64,000 bases of DNA. It comes from Rhodopseudomonas sp. AAP120 (GTDB lineage: Bacteria > Pseudomonadota > Alphaproteobacteria > Rhizobiales > Xanthobacteraceae). Both the position numbers and the translations under genes were made by a program. Under the pieces are notes generated by a model. It made no database searches, was not told the DNA's origin, and worked only from the letters and a program-made list of their open reading frames with translations. Positions within the stretch are counted from its first letter, which is position 1. Every line of letters starts with the position of its first letter. Below are positions 1-8,486 of this stretch, piece after piece. The DNA lies in the NCBI RefSeq assembly GCF_001295845.1, contig NZ_LJIC01000046.1, positions 1 to 64,000 on the forward strand. The letters are read 5' to 3'.

Positions 1-10
1 CACCCCCGAC

Positions 11-130
11 CCCTCCCCGCAAGGGGGAGGGGAGGTTGGGCGCTTTGCTCGGAATGGCACGTCGCCCCGAGCACGGCCGGCTCCGTCGCCCCGCTCTTGC
101 GGGGAGAGGTTCAGACCCCCCTCTTGGCGT
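11..130. repeat. GC-rich intergenic palindromes upstream of the first gene
   Basis: The leader before the first gene carries two short inverted repeats: a CCCTCCCC/GGGGAGGG type near 11-38 and a CCCCGC-TCTT-GCGGGG type near 92-108. They look like the REP-like intergenic palindromes common in this bacterial group. No gene is visible in 1-184; the only coding signal is the AGGAAG ribosome site just before position 185. Confidence 0.4.
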
Positions 131-184
131 ACCGCTGCGATCTCCGCTAAAACCCTGGTCAAGCAAGCAACAAAAGGAAGCGGT

Positions 185-2515
185 ATGAACATTCTTCCCG
201 GCTCCATGCGGTTCGGCGCGGGCAAGCCCGTCAAGCGTCTCGAGGATCAACGTTTGGTCACCGGGCACGGCGGCTATCTCGACGACAAGCCCGCCGACGG
301 CGCGATGTGGCTGGTGATCATGCGGTCGCCGCATGCTCATGCCGAAATCGTCTCGATCGATGCCGAGGCCGCGAAGGCGATGCCGGGCGTCGAAGCTGTG
401 CTCACCGGCGCCGACCTCATTGCCGACGATATCGGCACCATTCCGACCCTGCCGATCTTCAAGCGCCCGGACGGCTCGCCGATGGCGCTGCCGCCGCGCC
501 GGCTGCTGGCGCACGAGAAGGTCCGCTTCGTCGGCGAGCCCGTGGCGGCCGTGATCGCGACGTCGCGCGACGCCGCGCAGGCGGCGATCGAAGCCATCGT
601 GGTCGACTATAAAGAGCTGCCGGCGGTGACTGATCCGACCGCGGCGATTCAGCCCGGCGCGCCGGTGGTGTACGAGACCGCGCCGGACAACATCGTCGCG
701 GCGATGAGCTATGGCGATGCCGCCAAGGTCGACGAGGCGTTCGCCAAGGCCGCCCACACCGTGTCGCTCGACATCGTCAGCCAGCGGCTGATCCCGTCGG
801 CGATGGAGCCGCGCGCCACCATTGCGGAAATCGAAAAGAAGACCGGCCGGCTGATCCTGCATGTGCAGTCGCAGACCCCGGCGCAGACCCGCGACGCGCT
901 CGCCGACGCCATCCTCAAGCGGCCGAAGGAGTCGATCCAGGTGCTGGTCGGCGATATCGGCGGCGGCTTCGGCCAGAAGACCGGCGTCTATCCCGAAGAC
1001 GCGCTGGTCGCTTATGCGGCGGTCAAGCTCGGCAAGAAGATCCGCTGGCGCGGCGACCGCACCGACGAATTCGTCGGCGGCACCCATGGCCGCGACCTGA
1101 CCTCGACGGCCTCGATCGCGCTCGACGCCAAGGGCAAGGTGCTGGCCTATCGCGTCACCTCGATCGGCGGCACCGGTGCGTATCTGGCCGGCGCTGGCGT
1201 GATTATCCCGCTGGTGCTTGGGCCGTTCGTGCAGACCGGGGTTTACGATCTGCCGCTGGTGCATTTCGACATCAAGGCGGTGATGACTCACACCGCGCCG
1301 GTCGGCGCCTATCGGGGCGCCGGGCGCCCGGAAGCCGTGTACATCATCGAGCGACTGATGGACGCTGCCGCGCGGCAGCTCAAGATCGATCCGCGCGCAA
1401 TCCGCAAGGCCAACTACATCAAGCCGTCGCAGCTGCCCTACACCAACGCGGTCGGCCAAGTGTACGATTCCGGCGCCTTCGCCCACATGATGGAGCGCGC
1501 CGCCGAACTGTCCGACTGGGATGGCTTCAAGGCGCGCAAGAAGGAAGCGCAGAAGAAGGGCCTGCTCTACGGCCGCGGCGTCACCAGCTACATCGAGTGG
1601 ACCGGCGGTCGCGCCCACACCGAGAACGTCAAGCTGCACGCCACCGCGGAAGGCCGTATCGTGCTGCATTCGGCCACCCAGGCGATGGGGCAGGGGCTGG
1701 AGACGACCTACTCGCAGATGATCGCCGAGGCGCTCGACATCCCGATCGAGAAGATCGACGTCGTGCAGGGCAACACCGATCTGGCGCAAGGCTTCGGCAG
1801 CGTCGGCTCGCGTTCGCTGTTCGTCGGCGGCACCGCGGTCGCGGTGTCGACCGTCGACATGATCGCCAAGGCGCGCGAGAAGGCCGCCAACATCCTCGAA
1901 GCCTCGATCGAGGATATCGAGTATTCAGGCGGTACGCTGACCATCGCCGGCACCGATCGCAAGATCAGCCTGTTCGAGATCGCCGCCAAGGAGAAGGGCG
2001 CCCGGCTTAGCGTCGATACCACCGGCGAGGTCGACGGTCCGTCCTGGCCGAACGGCGCGCATATCTGCGAGATCGAGGTCGATCCGGAAACCGGCGTGTC
2101 GCGCGTGGTGCGCTACACCACGGTCGACGACGTCGGCAACGCGGTCAATCCGATGCTGGTCGCCGGCCAGATCCACGGCGGCGTCGCCCAGGGCGTCGGT
2201 CAGGCGCTGTACGAAAACGCTGCCTACAACGACGACGGCCAGCTGCTGACCGCGAGCTATCAGGACTACTGCATCCCACGCGCCGACAATCTGCCGCCGA
2301 TCAACGTTACGCTCGATCCGTCGGCGCCGTGCCGCACCAATCCGCTCGGCGCCAAGGGCTGCGGCGAATCCGGCGCGATCGGCGGTCCGCCCTGCATCGT
2401 GAGCGGCGTGCTCGACGCGCTTGCCCCGCTCGGCGTCACCGCGCTCAACACCCCGCTGACGCCCGAAAAGGTCTGGCGGGCGATTCAGGACGCCAAGGCG
2501 GCGCAGGCGGCCTGA
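185..2515 (+). CDS. Xanthine dehydrogenase family molybdopterin-binding (large) subunit, CoxL-like form II
   Basis: This is the molybdenum-cofactor subunit of a xanthine-oxidase/CO-dehydrogenase family hydroxylase, 776 aa, the usual length. The N-terminal Ald_Xan_dh_C (a/b hammerhead) domain spans about residues 15-140 and the Mo-binding domains follow. The active-site loop near residue 374 reads AYRGAGR, not the AYXCSFR of true form I CO dehydrogenase, so the substrate is probably not CO. The catalytic Glu is in KGCGESGAIGG, about E728. An AGGAAG ribosome site lies 4-10 nt before the ATG. The FAD (medium) and 2Fe-2S (small) subunits normally needed are not adjacent downstream. They may lie upstream of the window or elsewhere. 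The substrate is unknown. Confidence 0.85.
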   Translation: MNILPGSMRFGAGKPVKRLEDQRLVTGHGGYLDDKPADGAMWLVIMRSPHAHAEIVSIDAEAAKAMPGVEAVLTGADLIADDIGTIPTLPIFKRPDGSPMALPPRRLLAHEKVRFVGEPVAAVIATSRDAAQAAIEAIVVDYKELPAVTDPTAAIQPGAPVVYETAPDNIVAAMSYGDAAKVDEAFAKAAHTVSLDIVSQRLIPSAMEPRATIAEIEKKTGRLILHVQSQTPAQTRDALADAILKRPKESIQVLVGDIGGGFGQKTGVYPEDALVAYAAVKLGKKIRWRGDRTDEFVGGTHGRDLTSTASIALDAKGKVLAYRVTSIGGTGAYLAGAGVIIPLVLGPFVQTGVYDLPLVHFDIKAVMTHTAPVGAYRGAGRPEAVYIIERLMDAAARQLKIDPRAIRKANYIKPSQLPYTNAVGQVYDSGAFAHMMERAAELSDWDGFKARKKEAQKKGLLYGRGVTSYIEWTGGRAHTENVKLHATAEGRIVLHSATQAMGQGLETTYSQMIAEALDIPIEKIDVVQGNTDLAQGFGSVGSRSLFVGGTAVAVSTVDMIAKAREKAANILEASIEDIEYSGGTLTIAGTDRKISLFEIAAKEKGARLSVDTTGEVDGPSWPNGAHICEIEVDPETGVSRVVRYTTVDDVGNAVNPMLVAGQIHGGVAQGVGQALYENAAYNDDGQLLTASYQDYCIPRADNLPPINVTLDPSAPCRTNPLGAKGCGESGAIGGPPCIVSGVLDALAPLGVTALNTPLTPEKVWRAIQDAKAAQAA

Positions 2516-2743
2516 TCCGGCACCGCCACAACCCTATGCGATGCCCGCGCTGGTCGCGGGCATCGACGTTTCCGAGCCTCGCGTCATCCACGACGGGGAG
2601 GCCGGATTAACCTGGCAATGACGGTATTCGGAACCGAGCAGTGTTTGGCTCGAACCGTTTAGAACCTAATCCGTTCAAGAGCCGACAAATCTATCGCACA
2701 CTGCATGCTATGCTGCGCACCTGTTCGCGCGGGAGAGGATTCG

Positions 2744-3358
2744 ATGCGGAAGTTCCTGACGGTGCTGGCGGCGCTCGCCACGCTCAGCCTGACCAATTGC
2801 GGTTACAACACCATCCAGAGCGAAGACCAGGAGGTGAAGTCGACCTGGTCGGAGGTGGTGAACCAGTATCAGCGCCGCGCCGATCTGGTTCCCAATCTGG
2901 TCAACTCGGTGAAGGGCTTCGCCCAGCAGGAGAAGGACGTGCTGATCGGCGTCACCAACGCTCGCGCCAAAGTCGGCAGCGTGCAGGCGACGCCGGAAGT
3001 GCTGAACGATCCTGCCGCCTTCCAGAAGTTCCAGCAGGCGCAGGGCGAGCTCTCCAGCGCGTTGTCACGCTTGTTGGTCGTCACCGAAAATTATCCGCAG
3101 CTCAAGTCTGACGAACTGTTCAAGAACCTGATGGCGCAGCTCGAAGGCACCGAGAACCGCATCACGGTGGCGCGCAACCGCTACATCAAGGCGGTGCAGG
3201 CCTATAACGTCACGGTGCGGTCGGTGCCGACCAATTTCACCGCGATGATGTTCGGCTACAAAGAAAAGCCGAACTTCACCGTGGAGAACGAGAAAGAGAT
3301 CTCGACCGCGCCCAAGGTCGACTTCAACGCGGCGCCGACACCAGCGCCGGCCAAGTAA
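2744..3358 (+). CDS. lemA: LemA family lipoprotein
   Basis: LemA-family protein of 204 aa. The ATG at 2744 is preferred over an upstream in-frame ATG at 2705 because GGGAGAGG sits just before it and the protein then begins with a clean lipoprotein signal: MRKFLTVLAALATLS followed by the lipobox LTNC. The LemA core is visible in the QYQRRADLVPNLVNSVKGF stretch, followed by long amphipathic helices (about residues 40-160). It is the first gene of a three-gene operon with two TPM-domain genes, 16 and 14 nt apart. LemA and TPM genes are paired in many bacteria. Their exact cellular role is unsettled and is thought to concern the envelope. Confidence 0.9.
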   Translation: MRKFLTVLAALATLSLTNCGYNTIQSEDQEVKSTWSEVVNQYQRRADLVPNLVNSVKGFAQQEKDVLIGVTNARAKVGSVQATPEVLNDPAAFQKFQQAQGELSSALSRLLVVTENYPQLKSDELFKNLMAQLEGTENRITVARNRYIKAVQAYNVTVRSVPTNFTAMMFGYKEKPNFTVENEKEISTAPKVDFNAAPTPAPAK

Positions 3359-3374
3359 GCGCGGAAGGGCGGCG

Positions 3375-4289
3375 ATGAGCGCCGTGCGGACATCTGTGGT
3401 CGCGCTGCTGCTGTGCTTCGTCATGGCGGCGGCCGCGCCGTTCGCGCGCGCCGACGTCGCGGTGCCGCCGCTCAGCGGCCGCGTGGTCGATCAGACGGGC
3501 ACGCTCAGCTACGACGCTGTCGCAACGCTGACCCAGAAGCTGAAGGCGTTCGAAGACCGCAAGGGCAGCCAGATCGCCGTGCTGATCGTGCCGACCACGC
3601 AGCCGGAGGCGATCGAGCAGTATTCGATCCGCGTCGCCGAGGCCTGGAAGATCGGCCGCAAGAAGGTCGACGACGGCGCCATCCTGCTGATCGCCAAGAA
3701 CGACCGGAAGCTGCGGATCGAGGTCGGCTACGGCCTCGAAGGCGCGCTGCCGGACGTTACCGCCAAGCGCATCATCGACGAGATCATCACGCCCAAATTC
3801 AAGAGCGGCGATTTCGCGGGCGGGATCGAAGCCGGCGTCGACCGGATGATGAGCGTGATCGACGGTGAGCCGCTGCCGGCGCCGGAGCCGCAGCACGAAT
3901 GGGCGGCGCCGGACTCGTTTGATCAGATCTCCGGCTGGGCAATCCCGCTGCTGTTCGGCACGCTGGTGATTAACGGATTCCTGCAGGCCGCACTCGGCCG
4001 TGCTCTCGCATCCGGCGTCACCGGCGTCGTGGTCGGCGGCGTCGCATTGGTATTTGGCCTCGCCTGGTATCTTGCGCTGGTCGCCGGCTTTGCCGCGTTC
4101 CTGTTCGCATTGTTCATCGATCTGTTCGGCGGGCCCACGATGACGTCCGGACGCCGCGGCGGCGGCTTCTCCGGCGGCACATGGTCGGGTGGCAGCGGCG
4201 GCTCGTCGTGGTCGGGCGGGTCGAGCAGCGGCGGTTTCAGCGGCGGCGGTGGCAGCTTCGGAGGCGGCGGCGCCTCCGGCAGCTGGTGA
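3375..4289 (+). CDS. TPM domain-containing secreted/membrane protein (YgcG family)
   Basis: 304 aa. A signal peptide (about 1-27, ending ARA before DVAVPP) precedes a TPM domain at about 30-165. Typical pieces are GRVVDQTGTLS near its start, VLIVPTTQPE in the middle and RIEVGYGLEGALPD. Two hydrophobic segments follow (about 190-255). The tail is almost pure Gly/Ser with Trp, ending GGGASGSW, the hallmark of YgcG proteins. The protein is probably held in the inner membrane with the TPM domain outside the cytoplasm. It lies between lemA and a second TPM gene in one operon. Function beyond family membership is not known from the sequence. Confidence 0.88.
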   Translation: MSAVRTSVVALLLCFVMAAAAPFARADVAVPPLSGRVVDQTGTLSYDAVATLTQKLKAFEDRKGSQIAVLIVPTTQPEAIEQYSIRVAEAWKIGRKKVDDGAILLIAKNDRKLRIEVGYGLEGALPDVTAKRIIDEIITPKFKSGDFAGGIEAGVDRMMSVIDGEPLPAPEPQHEWAAPDSFDQISGWAIPLLFGTLVINGFLQAALGRALASGVTGVVVGGVALVFGLAWYLALVAGFAAFLFALFIDLFGGPTMTSGRRGGGFSGGTWSGGSGGSSWSGGSSSGGFSGGGGSFGGGGASGSW

Positions 4290-4303
4290 GCGGGGAGGCG
4301 AAG

Positions 4304-4801
4304 ATGGGCATCCGGCGCATCGGCAAGCATCTCTTCACCAGCCGCGGTAAGGTCGCGCGGGCGTTTCCGCCGAGCTCGCTCGACGCCATCGAACGCGCCA
4401 TCAAGGCCAGCGAGGCGCAACACGCCGGCCAGATCCGCTTCGTAGTCGAAGGCGCGCTCGACAACGCGCCGCTGTTCCGCGACCAGCCGGCCCGCGAGCG
4501 CGCGCTCGACATCTTCTCGCAATTGCGCATCTGGGATACCGAGCACAATAACGGCGTGCTGATCTATGTGCTGCTCGCCGACCGCGACGTCGAAATCATC
4601 GCCGACCGCGGCATTCACGTCCGCGTCGGCGACGGCACCTGGGAAAACATCTGCCGCGAAATGGAGAGCGCCTTCCGCGAAGGCCGCTTCGAAGCCGGCG
4701 TGCTCCGCGGCATCGACCTGATCACCGCGCATCTGGCGACGCATTTTCCCAAAGACGGCTCCGGGACCAATGAGCTCCCTGACGCCCCCGTAGTGGTGTG
4801 A
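4304..4801 (+). CDS. TPM domain protein, soluble paralogue
   Basis: 165 aa. The ATG at 4304 is chosen because GGGGAGG lies just upstream and the TPM-like sequence begins soon after; a longer reading frame opens inside the preceding gene. Conserved pieces are ARERALDIFSQLRIWDTE, NNGVLIYVLLADRDVEII and GIHVRVGDGTWENIC. It has no signal peptide or membrane segment, so it is likely cytoplasmic or held by the neighbouring membrane TPM protein. Third gene of the lemA operon; its stop is 18 bases from the convergent DUF2798 gene. Confidence 0.85.
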   Translation: MGIRRIGKHLFTSRGKVARAFPPSSLDAIERAIKASEAQHAGQIRFVVEGALDNAPLFRDQPARERALDIFSQLRIWDTEHNNGVLIYVLLADRDVEIIADRGIHVRVGDGTWENICREMESAFREGRFEAGVLRGIDLITAHLATHFPKDGSGTNELPDAPVVV

Positions 4802-4819
4802 CGACCGCGCCAAGCGCCG

Positions 4820-5050
4820 TCAGTCTTCCGTCGTCAGCACCAGGGTCAGGCGCCGCAGCAGCGGCGCGGCGAAGATCACAACGGGAAGCATCACCATCCA
4901 GGACGCGCCCCAGGCGCCGATCCAATGCTCCAGGAATGTGTGGTCGCTCATGAATGGTACGCTGGCGATCATGGAGGCGATCGACGTGGTGATCCCCGAT
5001 TGCAGAACCGCGTAGATGAAATGACTGTACCTGCGTGGAATGCCGAGCAT
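4820..5050 (-). CDS. DUF2798 family small membrane protein
   Basis: 76 aa with two predicted membrane helices. It matches the DUF2798 pattern: RRYSHFIYAVLQSGITTS, then WIGAWGASWMVMLPVVIF, then a basic APLLRRL end. Start choice: the ATG at 5050 has a purine-rich AGGCGAG about 9 nt upstream and opens directly on the family's core; a longer frame reaches 5119. It diverges from an Rrf2 regulator gene that is followed by a thioredoxin-reductase-like gene, an association that suggests joint control. Function unknown. Confidence 0.7.
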   Translation of the reverse strand: MLGIPRRYSHFIYAVLQSGITTSIASMIASVPFMSDHTFLEHWIGAWGASWMVMLPVVIFAAPLLRRLTLVLTTED

Positions 5051-5183
5051 GTGTGAACTCGCCTGCAATCGCATCTCGTCGGTTGAGTAGCGCAGCACAC
5101 GAAGCAAACGACATGCCATGGGCTGTGCGCACTATCTGAAAGGACGCTTGCGCGCTCGGCTAAATCGTAATAAACGAAGTTAC

Positions 5184-5624
5184 ATGAAGCGAGACAGCCG
5201 CCTGTCGTCCGTGCTCCACGCTCTGCTGCATATGGCCGAGCAGAAGGAACTGATGACCTCCGAACAACTGGCAATCTGCATGTGCACCAATCCTGTCGTG
5301 GTGCGGCGGACGATGGGGTTGCTCCGCGACGCCGGGCTGGTGACGTCGGCGCGCGGGCCATCCGGCGGCTGGATGATTGCTGCCGATCTCGAAAAGGTCA
5401 CCTTGCGCGATCTGCACGAGGCACTCGGCGAACCCGCGATTTTCGCGATCGGCAATCGCAATGAGAGTCCGGGCTGTCTGGTCGAACAGGCGGTCAATGC
5501 CGCGCTCGACGGCGCCTTTGCCGACGCCGAGGCGCTGCTACTCGATCGGTTCGCCAAGGTGACGCTGGCCAAACTGTCGGCGGACTTCAATCGGCGTCAC
5601 GCGGCGCACCGCGCCCGCAGCTAA
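5184..5624 (+). CDS. Rrf2 family transcriptional regulator
   Basis: 146 aa winged-helix repressor of the Rrf2 family. The N-terminal helix-turn-helix (about residues 8-65) includes NPVVVRRTMGLLRDAGLV and the wing SARGPSGGW, close to the family consensus. The three-cysteine iron-sulfur loop of IscR/NsrR is absent: only one Cys (SPGCLVEQ) lies in that region, so it is nearer the YwnA type than a cluster-bound sensor. The ATG at 5184 is chosen because the family N-terminus starts there. Ten bases downstream begins the FAD oxidoreductase, so the two are probably co-transcribed, and the divergent DUF2798 gene may be a target. Confidence 0.85.
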   Translation: MKRDSRLSSVLHALLHMAEQKELMTSEQLAICMCTNPVVVRRTMGLLRDAGLVTSARGPSGGWMIAADLEKVTLRDLHEALGEPAIFAIGNRNESPGCLVEQAVNAALDGAFADAEALLLDRFAKVTLAKLSADFNRRHAAHRARS

Positions 5625-5634
5625 AGGAAACGAC

Positions 5635-6525
5635 ATGCAGTACGACGTCATCGTGATCGGCGGCAGCTACGCCGGGATGGCCGCCGCTCTTCAGCTACTC
5701 CGCGCCCGCCGCCGTGTGCTGGTGATCGACGCCGGTCAGCGCCGTAATCGTTTCGCCGATCATTCACACGGTTTTCTCGGGCAGGACGGCGCCGACCCGG
5801 CGGAGATCGCCGCGACCGCGCGGCGTCAGCTCGATGCGTACCCGACGCTGACCTGGATCGATGGCCGCGCCGAAACGGCGACCGGACAAAAGGACGACTT
5901 CATCGTGAGCATGCAGGACGGCGCGCAGCATCGCGGGCGCCGGCTGCTGTTCGCCACCGGCGTGTCGGATACGCTGCCGGCGATCGATGGCCTGCAGGAC
6001 CGCTGGGGAGTCAGCGTGTTCCTTTGTCCTTACTGCCACGGTTACGAACTCGATCGCGGCCGCATCGCGGTGATCGCCACAGGCCCGATGTCGCTGCATC
6101 AGGCGCAGTTGCTGCCGGAGTGGGGCGAGGTGACGCTGTTCACCAACGAAGCGGTCACGCTCGACGATGCGGCCCGCGCCGATCTCGAAGCCCGCGGCGT
6201 TGCGATCGAACCGACGCCGATCGCACGAATCGCGGGTGAGGCCGACGTCGTGCTGAGCGACGGCCGACGACTGCGCTTCGCCGGCATCTTCACCGCTTCG
6301 CGCAATGCTCCAGCCACGCCTGTCGCGCAGTCGCTGGGCTGCGCGTTGAGCGAGACGCCTTTCGGGACGCAGATCCAGACCGACGAGGCCAAGCAGACCA
6401 GCGTGCCCGGCGCTTTCGCCTGCGGCGATGCGGCGCGGGTGCCGCATTCGCTGTCGCTGGCGGTCGCCGATGGAGCATGGGCCGGCGCCAGCCTGCATCG
6501 ATCGTTGGTGTGGCCCGACGCCTGA
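5635..6525 (+). CDS. NAD(P)/FAD-dependent oxidoreductase, thioredoxin-reductase-like
   Basis: 296 aa. The N-terminal FAD Rossmann motif is VIGGSYAGMAAA (about residues 7-18). The redox-active pair is in FLCPYCHGYE (C131 and C134), and the C-terminal FAD contact is ACGDAARVPHS. Size and layout fit the low-molecular-weight thioredoxin reductase class, but CPYC replaces the usual CAxC and the NADPH domain is short. It is therefore better called TrxR-like; the electron acceptor is unknown. AAAGGAAAC lies just before the ATG. It follows the Rrf2 gene by 10 nt, suggesting redox- or electrophile-responsive regulation of this small cluster. Confidence 0.85.
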   Translation: MQYDVIVIGGSYAGMAAALQLLRARRRVLVIDAGQRRNRFADHSHGFLGQDGADPAEIAATARRQLDAYPTLTWIDGRAETATGQKDDFIVSMQDGAQHRGRRLLFATGVSDTLPAIDGLQDRWGVSVFLCPYCHGYELDRGRIAVIATGPMSLHQAQLLPEWGEVTLFTNEAVTLDDAARADLEARGVAIEPTPIARIAGEADVVLSDGRRLRFAGIFTASRNAPATPVAQSLGCALSETPFGTQIQTDEAKQTSVPGAFACGDAARVPHSLSLAVADGAWAGASLHRSLVWPDA

Positions 6526-6574
6526 GCTGATCGACGCGGCTCTCATCGAGGCGCCGCGTCGACACGAGTGATCG

Positions 6575-7186
6575 TCAGGCCTTTGCCGAGGGCCGTGCCG
6601 CGATGCGCTTATGCCAATCGGCCAGCACGGTGTTACTCGGGTCGAGCGGCTGGCCGACCTGGTTGCCGAACTCGATCCAGCCGAACAGCATGAGATCGGC
6701 GAGGGTGAAGCGCGAGCCGCAGACGAACTCCTTGCCCTGCATCTGCGTGTTCATCCATTGCAGCCTGTCGGCCGCGATCTTCTTCAGGCCGGGAGCCGCT
6801 TCCGGAATGCACATCACGCGGTCCTTGAACATCTTCAGCCCCTCGCTGAAGCGAAAGCCGTTGGCCAGCGGCTCGCAGATCGTCAGGTCGATCCGCCGCG
6901 TCCACATCCGGCATTCGGCGCGCTCCTTCGGGCTCGCGCCGATCAGCGGCGGCGTCGGATGGATCTCTTCGAGATATTCGCAGATCGCGGTGATCTCCGA
7001 CAAAAAGCTGCCATCGTCGAGTTCCAGAGTTGGAGTCTGCCCGTGCGGATTGCGCGCCAGATGCTCGGGCTTGCGGTTCTCGCCGGAGCGGAGGTCGATG
7101 GTCTGGATCGGGATCGTCAGACCCTTCTCGGCGATGAACATCCGCACCAGGCGCGGATTGGGTCCGATCGAATCGTACAGCTTCAT
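6575..7186 (-). CDS. Glutathione S-transferase family protein
   Basis: 203 aa. The N-terminal thioredoxin fold begins MKLYDSIGPNPRLVRMF, and the glutathione-binding cis-Pro turn is in GQTPTLELDDG, followed by the S-E-I dipeptide region LSEITAICEYLEE. An all-helical C-terminal domain runs from about 90 to 200. Start choice: GGGGAG abuts an ATG at 7192 with no spacing but stands 6 nt from the ATG at 7186, so the latter is preferred. It probably conjugates or reduces electrophiles with glutathione; the substrate is not deducible. Single gene, convergent with the oxidoreductase and divergent from the next gene. Confidence 0.88.
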   Translation of the reverse strand: MKLYDSIGPNPRLVRMFIAEKGLTIPIQTIDLRSGENRKPEHLARNPHGQTPTLELDDGSFLSEITAICEYLEEIHPTPPLIGASPKERAECRMWTRRIDLTICEPLANGFRFSEGLKMFKDRVMCIPEAAPGLKKIAADRLQWMNTQMQGKEFVCGSRFTLADLMLFGWIEFGNQVGQPLDPSNTVLADWHKRIAARPSAKA

Positions 7187-7403
7187 GGTCATCTCCCCGG
7201 TCTCGGCGACTTCGTGCGCCGTGCTCGGTCACTGTCCTAGCGCGGGACGCCGTGCGGCGCAAAGCCGCGCGACGGCGACCCGCGCGCGCCACACTGCGTG
7301 CCGAGATTTGTGATTCCTGAAATTTCGGTAAGCACCGAGGGAAGTAACGATTTCGCAAGTAATCAAAGTTACCGAATGGTCAAGCGGACGAGGAGGATTT
7401 GAC

Positions 7404-8372
7404 GTGGACGAGCATCGCAAAGAGCCCATCAGCGAAGACCAGGCTGGCGCCGGCGTTGCGTCGTCCGGATCGGGTGCGATCGACGGCAATGACAGCGGTG
7501 CGGTGAGCGCCGGTGGCGCCGAGTCGTCTGCCGAGCCGGTCGAGGAGCCGGCTGCCTCCAATCAGGTCGAGCGCCGCAAGGATAACGCGGCGGCCGGCAA
7601 GGATGCGGACCGTCTCGGCAAGGTCACCATCATGGCGCCGTCCCGCCACGAGAACTGGTACCGGAACTGGGACGACGAGATCGAGGTCGAGGCGCCTGAC
7701 GAGCCCGCGGGTGCGGGCCGTCCGCACAACAAGCGCCAGCTCGCGCTCGTCGCGGTGGCGGTGATCCTCGCGGCGATCGCCGGCGCAGCCGGTGGCGCGC
7801 TGACCAATGCGGGCTTCGTGCATCTCGGCGGCGGCAGCGATGCGGCCGCGCAGGCGCAGTCGCAGGCCCGCGCGCTCGACACGCAGGTCGCCAAGCTGCA
7901 GGCCGAAGTCGCGGCGCTCAAGGACAGCGTCGACCAGGCGGCCAAGACCACCAGCGCGCAGATCGGCAAGGCCACCGACCGCCTCGAGAAGATCGAGAAG
8001 GCCCAAGCCGAGCCGGCGCAGAAGATCGCCAGGCTGACCGAGACAGTGGAGAAGCTGCGGATCGCTCAGGCCGAGAAGCCGGCTCCGGCTCCGGCGCCCG
8101 CTCAGGTCGCCTCGGCGGCGCAGGATATCACCGGCTCGGTCTCGCCGAAGCCTGTAGCCGCGAAGCCGAACGACGTCGGCCGGCTGCCGACCGTCGAGGG
8201 CTGGGTGTTGCGCGACGTCTATGACGGAGCCGCCGTGGTGGTCGGTCGGTCGGGCACCTTCGAGGTTTATGCCGGCGACCCGCTGCCGGGCCTCGGCCGG
8301 GTCGATGCGATCCGCCGCCAGGACGGACGCTGGGTGGTTGTGACGAGCCGCGGCCTGATCGTCGCGCGCTGA
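7404..8372 (+). CDS. Hypothetical membrane-anchored coiled-coil protein
   Basis: 322 aa, GTG start with GAGGAGG 8-14 nt upstream. The first ~110 residues are acidic, Ala/Gly/Ser-rich and probably disordered. A single membrane helix follows (about 114-138, LALVAVAVILAAIAGAAGG), then a long heptad-like coiled coil (about 145-225, ALDTQVAKLQAEVAALK and onward), a Pro/Ala linker and a small globular end with VEGWVLRDVYDGAAVVVGR. The topology suggests a cytoplasmic N-terminus and a periplasmic coiled coil. No family is recognised. A strong rho-independent terminator follows the stop, so it is a single-gene unit. Confidence 0.75.
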   Translation: MDEHRKEPISEDQAGAGVASSGSGAIDGNDSGAVSAGGAESSAEPVEEPAASNQVERRKDNAAAGKDADRLGKVTIMAPSRHENWYRNWDDEIEVEAPDEPAGAGRPHNKRQLALVAVAVILAAIAGAAGGALTNAGFVHLGGGSDAAAQAQSQARALDTQVAKLQAEVAALKDSVDQAAKTTSAQIGKATDRLEKIEKAQAEPAQKIARLTETVEKLRIAQAEKPAPAPAPAQVASAAQDITGSVSPKPVAAKPNDVGRLPTVEGWVLRDVYDGAAVVVGRSGTFEVYAGDPLPGLGRVDAIRRQDGRWVVVTSRGLIVAR

Positions 8373-8392
8373 TCATCACGAATGCTTTTGAG

Positions 8393-8430
8393 CGGCGCGG
8401 CGTGTGCAGACACGCTGCGCCGTTTTGCTT
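8393..8430 (+). terminator. Rho-independent terminator
   Basis: A near-perfect stem (CGGCGC-G-GCGTGT against ACACGC-T-GCGCCG, loop GCAG) at 8393-8422 is followed by TTTTGCTTT. It ends the coiled-coil gene that stops at 8372. It also argues that translation of the next gene does not begin at the in-frame ATG at 8382, which lies before the hairpin. Confidence 0.8.
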
Positions 8431-8486
8431 TAGGCTCCCTCCGCTACGCTGCATCTGGCCGCGGAGCGGCTCGGGAGCATGGCCGC

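Noticed and set aside
307-612. Many overlapping open frames on both strands inside real genes
   Set aside because: High GC gives long open shadow frames; their translations are Arg/Ala/Pro-rich with no family pattern and lie inside well-recognised genes.
8382-8486. Upstream ATG for the CxxCH protein
   Set aside because: This stretch contains the terminator of the previous gene and gives no signal peptide; GTG at 8487 is better.
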